DNA from: Neoarius graeffei
Taxonomy: Eukaryota > Chordata > Actinopteri > Siluriformes > Ariidae
Reading direction: 5' to 3'
Assembly: GCF_027579695.1 (NCBI RefSeq)
Contig: NC_083583.1
Coordinates: forward strand, 7,579,658-7,643,657
DNA length: 64,000 bases
Positions 44,081-55,784 of the stretch are shown here, piece by piece. Within the stretch, counting starts at the first letter, position 1. Every line of letters starts with the position of its first letter. The notes under the pieces were generated by a model that did no database searches, had not been told where the DNA came from, and worked only from the letters and a program-made list of their open reading frames with translations. Made by a program: the position numbers and the translations under genes.

Positions 44081-44904
44081 CAGGGCCGGTTCTGCCTTAA
44101 TCTGGACCCGGGTGCAACATCGCGCAACCCCCCCCCCCCCAAAAAAAAAAAAAAAAAAACAACACACACACACACACACACCAGTCTAAATCAGGACAAC
44201 CATCACATAACTATAACTATAAACATTTTACATCAACTATTTTAACTAAATGGGCTATAATAAATAAGCCTGCAGCCACGGCGGGCTGCCTTAAAAAGTA
44301 ACCATTTGTCCTACCTTAAAACTGTATGCGTCGTGTCTTGGCTGTCGCAAATCTGGTGATGTCTTTGTAATCCACTTGTCTTGCAGTTTGGTTTTCGATT
44401 GACAATACAGCCAATGCAGACAGTCTTTCCTGGGACATCGTTGATCTTAAATATGTCTTGTACAACACGTGTTGCGGAGATAGTCCCTGTGTCCTCGATT
44501 TCTTCTGGTCCTCTACTAAGCCAATACTCGTTTTGCATTTTCTGCCTCCTTTTTTGTATTTTCGACCCTACGTTTATTTTCTTTCCTTTTCTGAAAACCC
44601 GATTTACTGTCCAGACATTTTGTTCTGCTACCAACGAACTAACTCGTCAGGTCTCGTCTCTCGAGTCCGCGATGATTCCCGTGGGAAGGGCAACAATTGA
44701 TACATTTTTACAAACAACCAATAAACAGCCAATAGGGAGGTTGCAACGTTCAGGCTCTCCTTTGCTCACAGACACTCAGTAATGCACTTATTCAGGAACA
44801 GAGAGAACTCTTTATTTTTTATTTTATCTTATTTTTTGGGGCCCCTCTCCACACCAGTCCCGGGTGCAAATGCTACCGTTGCTACCCCTCCAGAACCGGC
44901 CCTG
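44081..44904. mobile_element. Non-autonomous hAT element with CAGGGCCGGTTCTG ends
   Basis: Ends cagggccggttctgcc and ccagaaccggccctg are inverted; perfect duplication gttgaaac at 44073-44080 and 44905-44912. It shares most of its inside with 40643-41200. C-run, A-run and CA-run lie at 44127-44182. Confidence 0.9.
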
Positions 44905-44912
44905 GTTGAAAC

Positions 44913-46723
44913 AAATAAGCATGGGATTGACGTGGAGAGCCTTGTAAGAGCGCAGTTGTGTTTTGAAAGGTGCAGTAACACCAGTTTTAACTTTCATGAT
45001 TTTTGCGACACCATTATATCAGGGTTCTCCATAAAATCTTAAGTAGCCAGCTAAAAAAAAAAAAACAGTAGTAGGTGCAGCTCTGGAATTTGCATGGTGC
45101 GCCAAAGGCATGCAAATGCTAGGTCTGGGGGGCATGCCCGCTCCCAGAAAATTTTGAAATTTACAAGCCTTATGGTAATTCTGGTGCATTCTTAACTAAT
45201 AAATTACTAACCATTTCCCTGGAAAATATTTGCAAAATATGTATGAAATTTCCCTCCAGGTGTTTGTGTACCTGGCTTTCTCGGTTACCCTCTGTAGTAT
45301 GCTGCCTGGCTCTGTAACATGACTACATACGCTACAGCATGGTCATGTGGTCCTGCTCAGCCAATCAGAGCACGAGAATCGATCAACAAAAATGGCGTCA
45401 CTTCCAGTCATGCCAAAATCCAAATCGAAGACAGTTTCCTGGTGGAATAATTGGATTTGCAGCAAATTATGGGCAGTGGATATGATATAAATCACTCGAA
45501 CATTGAAAGACAAGTTATTATTTTTTCCTGGGATTGAGTAGCCGTCGCAGACCGTCTGTGTAGGCAGAGAAAACCACCGGTCTCTGGCGCTTGTGGACAT
45601 TTCTGTTATAGTGATGAAAATTGAAGTCTAAAGGAGCCTTAGAACTTCATCTATCCGATAAAGACTCGGTGGATAGTGAAGACCGGATGATTTGGATCGG
45701 TGCATCGATTTAAAAGGCAATCCTAATAAATCGAGCATTCTCAATTATACATGATCAAAAAGGGAGGGATAACGTGTATAAATATGTCATTTTTAAACAG
45801 ATGTGTACGTAAATATTTTAATAGGCTAGTAACTCTTATACTTCACACGTACTGTAGTTCTTCTCTACACCATTATCATTCGCAAATTAATGGTCGGCAT
45901 ATTCCAGATTTTGAACAAAGTTGCTTAAGAATCAAAATTGTGTGGAAGTTTTGCACCCTTACAGAATTATAATTTTTTAACACTGCTTACTGATGTTATT
46001 TATATGCAAGATAATTTTAAAATAAACTATTTTTCCTTAACCACAAATTCTTTCTCAGTGTTTTAATTTATCCCATGATTACTGAACGGTAGGTTTCGAA
46101 TCCCATCTGAAGTAGCATCTTGAAAGTCTTTCAAAGTGCCAGCAGATACCTTCATTCGGAAAATGGCCAGGTTGTTTTGGTAAGTTTGAGAATTGACTCC
46201 TAACAATTTGTATCGAGTAGCTCTTAGCGTGATGTGCTACGGCTGCTCCTGTGAGATTGACCTCGCTCTCTCTTCCACCGTGACCCGCCATCACAGAGGC
46301 CAATTTAGCTATAGAAAATGGATTGACACGATCACTCCAGTTCACACACGAGCAGCTCCGGAGCAGTCTCGCCCTGATGAGTATGTCCACATAAATGCGA
46401 CTTCTGTCAGGAGTGTCTCATATCTGCCTTGGATGTATCGCCGTTTCATGTTACCTGACCAAGTGTGTGCGCGTGTACTGTGGAATTAAAGCTCAGTTAG
46501 TGTATCTGAATACTGTGCCTTTTCACGTGGGATTCCCCTTTTTGGATATTATGTAAGCAAGAGCATAATGTGTATTAAATTCAGTAATACAGTATGATGT
46601 GGTGGACTTAAGTTGTACATTTTCCAACAAAATCATTCCCTGAAGTGTTTTATTTCTCTTATACTACAGCAGTTTGCCAAAAAACCTTTTTTTATTTATA
46701 ATAAACTATATTTTTGTTTATAC
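44913..46723. other. Stretch without recognised gene
   Basis: About 1.8 kb. No confident exon or element boundary. 45016-45060 (tcagggttctccataaaatc) may be one end of a further element, but its partner was not found. Confidence 0.4.
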
Positions 46724-46725
46724 TA

Positions 46726-48156
46726 GCGTATCTCAAACAATTACAATATTGTGAAAAAGTTCAATATTTTCAATCAGTTATTTAAGAAAGTGAAAATATA
46801 TTCTAGACTCATTACACATAAACGAAAATGTTTCTTTTTCTATTTTAATTTTCATAACTATGCCCCACACTGCAAAAAAAAGCCTCAAAATATGAGTGTG
46901 TTTCATTTTGAGTAAAACAGTATAAATACCATGTATCTCTCGGTCTAGTTCAGTACACGCAACCACAACCATGTGGAAGACTACTGACTTGACAATTGTC
47001 CAGAAGACAATTATCGACACCTTCCACAAGGAGGGTAAGCCACAGAAGATCATTGCTGAAAAGGCTGGCTGGAAAAGGTGCACAAGCAACAGGGATGAAT
47101 GCAGCCTTGAGAGGATTGTCAAGAAAAGTCAGTTCAAGAACTTGGGAGAGCATCACAAGGAGTGGACTGAGGCTGGTGTCAGTGCATCAAGAGCCACCAC
47201 GCAGAGACGTCTTCAGGAAAGGGGCTACAACTGTCACATTCTTGTCATCAGGCCACTCCTGAACCAGAGACAACGTCAGAAGTATCTTACCTGGGCTAAG
47301 GAGGGAAAGAACTGAATTGTTGCTCAGTGGTCCAAAGTCCTCTTTTCAGATGAAAGTAAATTTTTTGCATTTCATTTCAAATTCAAGATCCTAAAGCCTG
47401 TGGAGAGGCACAAAATCCAAGGAGTTTGAAGTTTCCGCAGTCTATGATGATTTCGGGTGCCATGTCATCTGCTGGTATTGGTCCACTGTGTTTTATCGAG
47501 TCCAAAGTCAACGCAGCCATCTACCAGGAGATTTTGGAGCACTTCATGCTTCCATCTGCTGACGAGCTTTATGTAGATGCTGATTTCCTTTTCCAGCAGG
47601 ACTTAGCACCTGCCCACAGTGCCAAAACTACTACCAAATGGTTTGCTGACCATGATATTACTGTGCTTGATTGGCCAGCCAATTCGCCTGACCTGAACCC
47701 CATAAAGAATCTGTGGACTACTGTCAAGAGGAAGATGAGAAACACCTGACCCAAAAATACAGAAAGCTGCTATCAAAGCAGCCTGGGCTTCAGTAACACC
47801 TCAACAGTGCCACAGGCTGATCGCCTTCATGCCACACCGCATTGATGCAGTAATTTGTGGTAAAGGAGCCCCAACCAAGTATTGAGTGTATAAATCTACA
47901 TAGTTTTCAGAAGTTGGACATTTCTGTATTGTAAATCCCTTTTTGACTGATTTTAGGAAATATTCTAATATCTTGAGATACTGGATTTCTGATTTTCGTG
48001 AGCTGTAAGCCATAATCAAAATTAAAACCAAAAAAGGCTTGAAATATTTCACTTTACGTGTAATGAATATAGAGCATATAAAAGTTTACCTTTTTGAATT
48101 AAATTACCAAAAAAACCCACCCTTTTTTCACGATATTCTAATTGTTTGAGATGCAC
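46726..48156 (+). mobile_element. Decayed Tc1-like element
   Basis: Ends GCGTATCTCAAACAATTA and (reverse complement) GTGCATCTCAAACAATTA, with TA at 46724-46725 and 48157-48158. It belongs to the same broad group as 50054-51545. The transposase is broken. Confidence 0.88.
46971..47883 (+). pseudogene. Tc1-like transposase relic, catalytic Glu lost
   Basis: ATG 46971 opens MWKTTDLTIVQKTIID. A TGA replaces a tryptophan after AKEGKN (about 47312). Later parts read LFSDESKFF, FQQDLAPAHSAK with the second Asp, and SPDLNPIKNLW, where the catalytic Glu is Lys. A further stop occurs after RKMRNT. Both stops and the E-to-K change mean it cannot work. Confidence 0.85.
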
Positions 48157-48158
48157 TA

Positions 48159-48485
48159 CTGGTTGCGTTTAGTGTTGTGAAGCATCTACAAAACTAGTTC
48201 TGATCTCATTGATATTATAGCAGCGATAAACTTCATTCTGTTAGTGCTTTCTTTTCTCTTAGTTTTGAAGCCAATATTAAAAAAAAAAAAAAGTCAGTTT
48301 ACCCAACAGTAAAGCACAGACTTTCCCATGATGCTGAAACGAGAGATTCGTTCTGTAAATGTTTAAACATCTCCTGGAGAAATGAGTGTATTAATAAACC
48401 CTGTGATTTGGAGCTGCGCTACTTTCAGAGCTGCTGTTATAGAAAATGAATCACTTTCCGACCAATCAGAATTTAACAGCGCTGT
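48159..48485. other. Stretch without recognised gene
   Basis: Nothing recognised. An A-run lies at 48280-48292. Confidence 0.4.
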
Positions 48486-48490
48486 GGCAT

Positions 48491-49651
48491 TGTTGGGGTT
48501 CACCCAGTTGGAAACGGTCAACTTACTTCTCGGGACCCCCGCCCTCGTACCACCCAGAGCTCTGGGGGGGTTAGTCGCAAAGAAAGACAGGAACCCCAAT
48601 GTAGTTCACATCTTTATTCGCAAGTTTCCCCCAATTGGACAAGAATACAGAGGGTTTTTATATACGAGTGTTATCTGTATGTAAATGACATCACTGTTTG
48701 ATATCTGTGTGTGTGTGTGTGCATGAATGTGTGTATGTGTGTCTCTATGGGGGGGTGTGAGTGAGTGACATCATTTTGATATCTGTGTCTGTGTGTGTGT
48801 GAGCAAGTCACATTTTAATTACATCACTGTTCTGATGGAATGTTCAGATGTATATGTGTGTGTGTGTGTGTGTGTAAATCATAACATAACGACATATTTC
48901 TGATGATATGACATGATAGCAAGGTACAAACAGATTTTAAAGGTCATTGCTTACGTACACCCCTTCAGGTCAGATATAACATAGGGCAATATGTACTTAA
49001 GATGGTGATGGAATTTTTCAACAAAGATATGTCTAGTCTACGAAGTCAGAAATTAATGCCAATTTAAACAGGAATAGTTTGAAGAATCTAAAAGCTAAAA
49101 GATGAAAAAGCTAAAATATTAAAATCATAATTTCTTAACACATGAATGTGTGCTAAGTCAGCAAATTACATCTTGATTTCATCAATATGTAGTAAGACAA
49201 TCATAAGCAAAATAACAAATAAGAATATGTCTTTAACAATCCTAAATTATATTCTGTAATTATAAAACTAACTTAAAACTATAAAACTAACTTAAATCAT
49301 TGAATGCATCTTAGATCTAACAATTAAATCTAAATCACTGCCATAGTATATGCAACAGTCCAAAACAACAAAGGATCTTAAAAATATAAAGTCTTAACTC
49401 TTTGTGCAGCTGTGGTTGTGTGTGATATCAAAGGCCATTGTGGGTGTGTGTGATATCGTCGCAGACCCTGTCGCCATCTAAACACATCTCTGATCAACAA
49501 TACACATTTCATATCAAAATAAACAAAATGTTCCCAAACAATGTCCAGCCGAGACATAAGGTCATTTTAACTGACAGAAATTAATCCTTAATTTTGTCAC
49601 AAATAAATTACTGCCTTCTTGGTCAAGAATAATACTTATATAAACCTAACA
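48491..49651 (-). mobile_element. Solo LTR
   Basis: Starts TGTT and ends AACA, flanked by a perfect 5-base duplication, ggcat, at 48486-48490 and 49652-49656. On the minus strand the layout is a U3, a TATA box (gtatataaaaacc, about 48655-48666), then AATAAA (48618-48613) about 40 bases on, then a short U5. No internal gag or pol is present, so this is the product of recombination between two LTRs. Gypsy-like or retroviral origin cannot be told apart. TG tracts lie at about 48700-48725 and 48855-48875. Confidence 0.8.
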
Positions 49652-49803
49652 GGCATCAAATGCGTTTATTAAAGTGACGTTCCAGAAGTGTTATTTTGTG
49701 GCCCTAATTTGTTTTCAGTGCAAATTTTACGAGCGAATTGTGATCTTAACTCATTCTGCGTGTGTGTACAGTGCTTATGATGATGATGTCCATTACATGG
49801 CAG

Positions 49804-49950
49804 GTGGAAGAGCACGAAGCTCAGATACAGGAGCTACAGGACACGATCACAGAGCTCCACCAGGAGATGTCCCTGAAGGACCAGGACAAACTCAGGCAGT
49901 TTCAGCAGCTTGTCCAGCTCGAAACAAGGGTCAAGGAGCTCACACAGGAG
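49804..49950 (+). CDS. Host-gene internal exon, coiled coil
   Basis: Exon of 147 bases (49 codons, phase 0 at both ends), from acceptor tacatggCAG (49803) to donor GAG|GTAATG. The peptide starts VEEHEAQIQELQDTITELH and ends VQLETRVKELTQE. Leu, Ile and Val fall in heptad positions with many Glu, Gln and Lys, which is typical of a coiled coil in a structural or scaffold protein. It is not part of any repeat here. I cannot name the gene. The next supported exon is 54391-54468. Confidence 0.72.
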
Positions 49951-50053
49951 GTAATGTGTTCAGATACGGTTGTAGAAAAGAGGAGCGACAGTTTACAGTG
50001 ATTAAAGAAAATCTGAAAAAGTTATACCTTCGACATTGTGTCATGCCTGTATA

Positions 50054-51545
50054 CAGGTCCTTCTCAGAAAATTAGCATATTGTGAAAAAGTTCAATATTT
50101 TCCATCAGTTATTTAAGAAAGTGAAAATGTTATATATTATAGACTCATTACACATAAACTAAAATGTTTCAAGCATTTTTCTATTTTAATTTTAATCAGT
50201 ATGGCATACAGTACAAAAGCATAAAAAAAAACCCATCTCAAAATATTAGAATATTTCATTTCGAGTTTGAGTAAAACAGTATGAACACAGTGCATCTCTC
50301 GAGCTAGTTCAGTACACACAACCACAATCATGGGGAAGACTGCTGACTTGACTGTTGTCCAGAAGATGATCACTGATGCCCTCCACAAAGAGGGTAAGCC
50401 ACAAAAGGTCATTGCTGAAAAGGGTGGCTGGAAAAGGTGCACAAGCAACAGGGATGGCCGCAGTCTTGAGAGGATTGTCAAGAAAAGTTGATTCAAGAAC
50501 TTGGGAGAGCTTCACAAGGAGTGGACTGAGGCTGGTGTCAGTGTATCAAGACCCATCACGAACAGACATCTTCAAGAAAGGGGATACAACTTTCGCATTC
50601 CTAATATCAAGCTACTTCTGAGCCAGAGACAATGTCAGAAGTGTCTTATCTGGGCTAAGGAGAGAAAGAAATGGACTGTTGCTCAGTGGTCCAAAGTCCT
50701 CTTTTCAGATGAAAGTACATTTTGCATTTAATTTGGAAATCACGGTTCTGGAGTCTGGAGGAAGAGTGGAGAGGCACAGAATCCAAGGTGTTTGAAGCCC
50801 AGTATGAAGTTTCCACAGTCTGTGATGATTTGGGGTGCCATGTCAGCTGCTGGTGTTGGTCCACTGTGTTTTATCAAAGGCAGGGTCAATGCAGCTAGCT
50901 ATCAGGAGATTTTGGAGCACTTCATGCTTCCATCTGCTGAAAAGCTTTATGGAGATGAAGATTTCATTTTTCAGCACAACCTGGCACCTGCTCACAGTGC
51001 CAAAACCACTGGTAAATGGTTTACTGACCATGGTATTACTGTGCTCAATTGGCCTGCCAACTCTCCTGACCTCAACCCCATAGAGAATCTGTGGGGTATT
51101 GTGAAGAGGAAGTTGAGAGACACCAGACCCAACACTGTGGATGAGCTTAAGGCCGCTATCGAAGCATCCTGGGCCTCCATAACACCTCAGCAGTGCCACA
51201 GGCTGATCGCCTCCATGCCACGTCGCATTGAAGCAGTCATTTCTGCCAAAGGATTCCCGACCAAGTATTGAGTGCATAACTGAACATAATTATTTGAAGG
51301 TTGACTTTTTTTGTATTAAAAACACATTTTTTATTGGTCAGATGAAATATGCTAATTTATTGAGATAGGGATTTTTGGTTTTCCTTTACTTTTTTGCCAA
51401 AATCATCAATATTAAAAAATAAAAGGCTTGAACTACTTCAGTTGTGTGTAATGAATCTAAAATATATTAAAGTCTAATGTTTATGAGTACATTACAGAAA
51501 ATAATGAACTTTATCACAATATGCTAATTTTTTGAGAAGGACCTG
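50054..51545 (+). mobile_element. Decayed Tc1-like element in the coiled-coil gene intron
   Basis: Ends CAGGTCCTTCTCAGAAAATT and its inverted partner, with TA at 50052-50053 and 51546-51547. It lies about 100 bases downstream of the exon, in the same orientation. Related to 46726-48156. Confidence 0.92.
50331..51271 (+). pseudogene. Tc1-like transposase relic, second catalytic Asp lost
   Basis: Start MGKTADLTVVQKMITD at 50331. A TGA interrupts after IVKKS (about 50488). Later parts carry LFSDESTFCI, MIWGAMSAAGVG, FQHNLAPAHSAK with Asn where the second catalytic Asp should be, and [17 protein letters not shown] with the Glu intact. The last 160 codons are open to a normal stop after GFPTKY. 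Confidence 0.87.
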
Positions 51546-51547
51546 TA

Positions 51548-51892
51548 TAGAAGTACGCAATATATACTAAGTAAAGAAAAACAACAAACTGTGCAGGTAC
51601 GGTATATGAAAATGGTGCACATGGGGGTGGTGTGATGCAGCACAACGCGACGCGATTTGCCAACAAGCACAATGTTTCATTTATTAACTAATGGCAAGTT
51701 ATGAGCTTGAACACTTTATGGTTAGATTTAATGTTGTGGAATGTCCAAGAGACAAGTTAGTTCCTGTTCTCACTTGTGTTAACCACAATTTATAATTTTA
51801 TCGAGACCCTGAGCATAAACTCATCTGTCCTGAAGACTTTCCTGAGCTGATAAACTTCACAAAACACCGTAACTGTAACAAGAATTTGGTTC
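51548..51892. other. Intron stretch, nothing recognised
   Basis: Nothing recognised between the two Tc1-like elements. Confidence 0.4.
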
Positions 51893-53229
51893 ACAAGTTT
51901 TAATTTATTTTGTATTTTCTGAAATCATCACAAGGTCAAAAACATACAGAGAGCACACCAAGTTTCACCCCGACCAGACACTTTTGGTAGCCATCAACAA
52001 GCTTCTGGCAGAATTCTGGTTGGATAATTGCCCGCTGCTCTTTGCAGAATTAGTAGAGTCTGATTAAATTTGTGTGTTTCCTGGTACGGATCCGACTTTT
52101 AAACACAGCCCATATGTTTTTGATAAGGTTGAGGTCAAGACTTGTTTTAAGCTTAATGTACGCCTGCTTTATCCTCCACGACAGCTATGATGTGTGTTTG
52201 GGGTCATTGTGTTATAGGAACACCTGATTGGTTCCAAGTTTCTGATGGTTTGAGGTTATGTTGAAGAATTCTGAGGTTGTCCTCCTTCATTGTTCCACTG
52301 GCAGCAAACCAGCCCCTGAGGATGATGCTGCCACCACCATGCTGGACAGTGCTCCTCTGTTCCTCTGGTCATTGTGGCCAATCAACTCAATCTTTGTCTC
52401 ATCTGACCATCAGACTTTCCTTCAGAAGGCTTTGTCCATGTGATCAGCTGCAAACTTTAGTCGAGCTTGAAGGTGTTTATTTTGGAGCAGGAGCTTCTTT
52501 CTTGGACAGCAGCCTCTCAGTCTGTGGTGATGTAAAAGTCACTTGACTGTAGACAGTGTGCCAGCAGCTTCCAGTTCATGGCAGGTCTGTTCCTTGGTGG
52601 TTCCTGGGTTGTTCCTGACCATCCAAACGTATTTCCTCTCAGCTGACGGGAACAGTTTGAGTCTTCTTCCAGCGAAGTGGCTCAGTAAAGTGGCTCCACC
52701 TCCCTATAACCTTGTTCTTGCATACAGTTATTTGAGCTGATGATCTTGGAATCTGTATTTGTATATACATGGCTCCAAGAGACATTCCTGAGTGGGTAAA
52801 TCTCTGATCCTCTTTCACAGATCTGCACTGAGCTCCTTGGACTTTCCCACTGTACTGTGTGTTGGTCAATCCAATTAGCTGTCAAACAAACCCTTTTTTA
52901 TGTTGTACGCAGAGAAGCTACGGTACCAGCTTTAGTCAATCACTGACACTAGCAGGAAGTTCAGAGGCCTTGGTACTGGTAAGTTAAGATATTTTGGAAC
53001 TTTCAGCACCACTCAGTCTAAGTGGGTGTATGTTTATTTTTGACCCTGTGTTGATTTCAGAAAACATGAAATAAATTAAAACTTGTACACCAATTTCTTT
53101 TTTTCCCTATTAAAGATGTATGCTGTACAGTCATTCTGCCACAGAAAAAGAGCAGTTCGAAGAAATCACTGAAAGCCTGATATTGCCATGACAGTCATGT
53201 CAGTGTATGTAAACTTCTGACCACAACTG
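51893..53229 (-). mobile_element. Decayed Sleeping Beauty-like Tc1 element, left end truncated
   Basis: The right end, reverse complemented, is CAGTTGTGGTCAGAAGTTTACATACAC, like Sleeping Beauty/Tdr ends, next to TA (53230-53231). An inner direct repeat (ttttctgaaatcaacacaggg on the minus strand) is matched on the left at about 51897-51945, but the outer left end is missing. The minus-strand transposase is riddled with stops; ccaccaccatgctgga and tgaccatcagactttcc mark its catalytic region. Confidence 0.8.
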
Positions 53230-53400
53230 TAACAGATTAATATTTAAATTTTTTTTCTTTTTTTTGACACAAATGTTTTTCCATATATTAAGTTCAAGTG
53301 AGTAAAAATGTGAGAGGTTGGTGAGGAAGCAGCTATTTATAGCTACCGTAAGAGCAAATGATTAAAAAAACTCACTCACTTTCATCAGGTTACTTTAAAT

Positions 53401-54350
53401 CAGCGGTCCCCAACCCCCGGGCCGCGGACCGGTACCGGTCCGTGGGTCATTTGGTACCGGGCCACACAAAGAATAAATAACCTGCACTATTTCCGTTTCA
53501 TTCATTATCTAAGTCTGAACGATGTTTGATTTTGAAAAATGACCGGATTCTCTCCGTTACATCCGTCTATAACTCACGCTTGACCAGAGCATGTGAGCGG
53601 AGTGGAGCGGCGAGAATTTCGGTCCTCGCTCACGGAGGTGGTCGCTCCGCTCGCTCCCCGCTCAATATCGCACCATGCCGCTTCGCCCGTTACCGCTCAG
53701 CGCTCCACCAAGATTGCATCCCGCTCCACTCCACGCTCGCTCAAAAAATATGTGCACGCATGCGCGTAGCGGACGCGGAGCACTTCCCGTATCTCTGCCC
53801 TCTGTCCCCCGCACTTTTTACAGCCATTACAACCACTTAATTAATTTTTAACACGTGGAAACGCGTTTTTCCGAGCCGCCTCTAAACGCATCATGAGCAG
53901 GTGGAGCGCAGGTGGCAAACAAACACCGCTGTCGTTCATTCTGAGCCACGTTGGGCATGCTTCAGACTCGTGATGTGAGCGGTAACGGGGCGAAACTGGA
54001 GCGGGCCATTGCCTCGCTCCATCCTTCCCATCCTTGAAAAAAAAAAATCCCGCTCCGCGCTCTTTTCAAAATTCGTCCGCTCCGTTCACATGCTCTGCTC
54101 TTGACGCATGTCAAGACGCTCATCTCAGCGACCAAGAATGTTGGAGAGAGGACATTACTCATGTTATGTTGCTGACGCGATGTTACGAGGATGCTGCTAA
54201 TAAAGTTGCATACGAGTACACAGTGGATTCACGTTTATTACTATATTTAGAAAATACCACAGTTTATCCACCACACCTTAAAGGCTGGTCCGTGAAAATA
54301 TTGTCTGACATCAAACCGGTCCGTGACGCAAAAAAGGTTGGGGACCGCTG
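53401..54350. mobile_element. hAT element with CAGCGGTCCCCAACC ends, next to an exon
   Basis: Inverted ends cagcggtccccaacc and ggttggggaccgctg. Perfect 8-base duplication ctttaaat at 53393-53400 and 54351-54358. A second hAT is nested at 53585-54097. Its right edge is only 40 bases before the exon at 54391. Confidence 0.92.
53585..54097. mobile_element. Nested non-autonomous hAT-like element
   Basis: Ends cagagcatgtgagcggag and its inverted partner. Duplication cgcttgac/ctcttgac at 53577-53584 and 54098-54105, one mismatch. Inside are many gcgctcc/ggagcg motifs. Confidence 0.78.
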
Positions 54351-54390
54351 CTTTAAATGACCTGCAGAATCGGTGTGTGTTCAGTTACAG

Positions 54391-54468
54391 AGCTCGGCAC
54401 AGACCGTCGCTCAGCTCAGACACGAGGCCAGAGAGAGCAGAACGAGCAACAGCGTGTTACACAGAGAT
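54391..54468 (+). CDS. Host-gene internal exon, second of two
   Basis: 78 bases, 26 codons, phase 0 at both ends: acceptor tcagttacAG (54390), donor GAT|GTGAGTAG. The peptide is SSAQTVAQLRHEARES followed by RTSNSVLHRD, helical and charged; it extends the coiled coil of 49804-49950 in frame. The polypyrimidine tract is weak and mostly alternating GT. The hAT at 53401-54350 has replaced the normal upstream intron context. No downstream exon was confirmed. Confidence 0.5.
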
Positions 54469-54495
54469 GTGAGTAGCAGCAGCAAGCAGTATCTT

Positions 54496-54497
<2 letters not shown>

Positions 54498-54528
<31 letters not shown>
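54498..54528. repeat. TG microsatellite
   Basis: About 15 TG units, 30 bases downstream of the exon donor. Confidence 0.95.
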
Positions 54529-54529
<1 letters not shown>

Positions 54530-54899
54530 AAACATTACATGTGCTAAGGTTTCAGTAAGGGAGTCCCAGAGCGTTTTTCCTTTTTAAAGACATAATGTAC
54601 TTACTTTTTGCGTTACATGTACCACAGTGAATTTGCTCGTAAATGTTCTAAGGAAATGTAATTTATCGGCTGTAATGTTATGGAGACGCAGGTAGAGAAT
54701 TCCTGTTCTACACTGAGTACGGTTGAGTGCTAAAGTGAAAGAAGACATCCGCTCATTTCCTGTGGCAGCCCACTTAAAGTAACACGCTGAAAATGTGATT
54801 AAAATTCCTATCGTAATCATTTTACAGAGGAAGAAGATACTTCCGAAGAAACTTTAAGAACAATCTGTCTGCCTATAGAAAGAGAGAGATGGATATAGA
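54529..54899. other. Intron stretch
   Basis: No firm feature. An acceptor-like tcattttacag near 54826 is followed by nine codons and a stop, which is too little to call. Confidence 0.4.
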
Positions 54900-55660
54900 T
54901 ATAGGAACACCTGTACACCTGCTCATATATGAAGTTATCTAATCAGCCAATCACACGGCAGCAGCGCAGTGCATCAAATCAAGAGTTTTAGGTAGCTTCA
55001 TGTTCACGTCAGACATCAGAAAGAGAAAGTGACGTGGTTTTTAGTGCCAGATGGGCTGGTTTGAGTATTTCAGAAACTGCTGATCTCCTGGGGATTTCTC
55101 ACACAGCAGTCTCGAGAGTTTACACAGAATGGTGCGAAAAACAAAAAACACCGAGTGAGCGAGCGACAGTTCTGTAGGTGGAAACGAACGCCTTGTTGAT
55201 AAGAGAGGTCAGAGGAAAATGGCCAGGTTGAGCAGTTTGAGCTGCCAGGAAGGAACTCGTATAATCACTCTTTACAACCATGGTGAGCAGAAAAGCATCT
55301 CAGCATGCAACAGCAGAACAACACATTGGGTTCCAGTCCTGCAGCCAAGAACAGGGATCTATTAAAGTGGCCGGTGAGTGTAACAGAAAACATCCTGTGT
55401 GTGTGGAGAGTCTGCAGGCTGAAACACCTCGCTGTTGAAGAGAGAGATCAGAGGAGAATGACCAGACTGATCCGAGCTGACAGGAAGTCTATAGTAACTC
55501 AAATAATCACTCTTTACAACTGTGGTGAGCAGAAAAATATCTCAGAACAGATAATGCATCACAGCTTGAGGTGGATGAGCTACAGCAGCAGAAGACTACA
55601 GATATGGAATCTGAGGACATCAGCCAGCTTTAACTTCCTGGAAAAATGTATAAAATAATA
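54900..55660 (+). mobile_element. Third deleted Tc1-like copy (no SINE) plus a partial repeat of it
   Basis: 54900-55380 aligns with 2060-2991 and 34035-34951 and ends taaagtggccggtgagtg before TA (55381-55382); its left end is degenerate. The internal SINE site reads agcagtttgagctgccagg, that is, empty. 55383-55660 repeats the middle of the same transposase gene (atcactctttacaactgtgg, agcagcagaagac). It is dead. Confidence 0.7.
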
Positions 55661-55784
55661 TGAAAATGTATTAAAAGGAAGGAATATACGGTAACATGCA
55701 CATGTGTATAAGATTCATGGGATCTTTGACTTAAGTTTTATGATGGTAGGTTATTATCCTAATAGTTAGGCTAGGTTAATTACT

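Noticed and set aside
46079..46489. Pair of overlapping ORFs of about 100 codons on opposite strands
   Set aside because: No domain, no splice context and no repeat identity; probably chance.
54826..54880. Terminal exon of the coiled-coil gene
   Set aside because: The acceptor is fair, but only nine codons precede a stop and nothing supports them.
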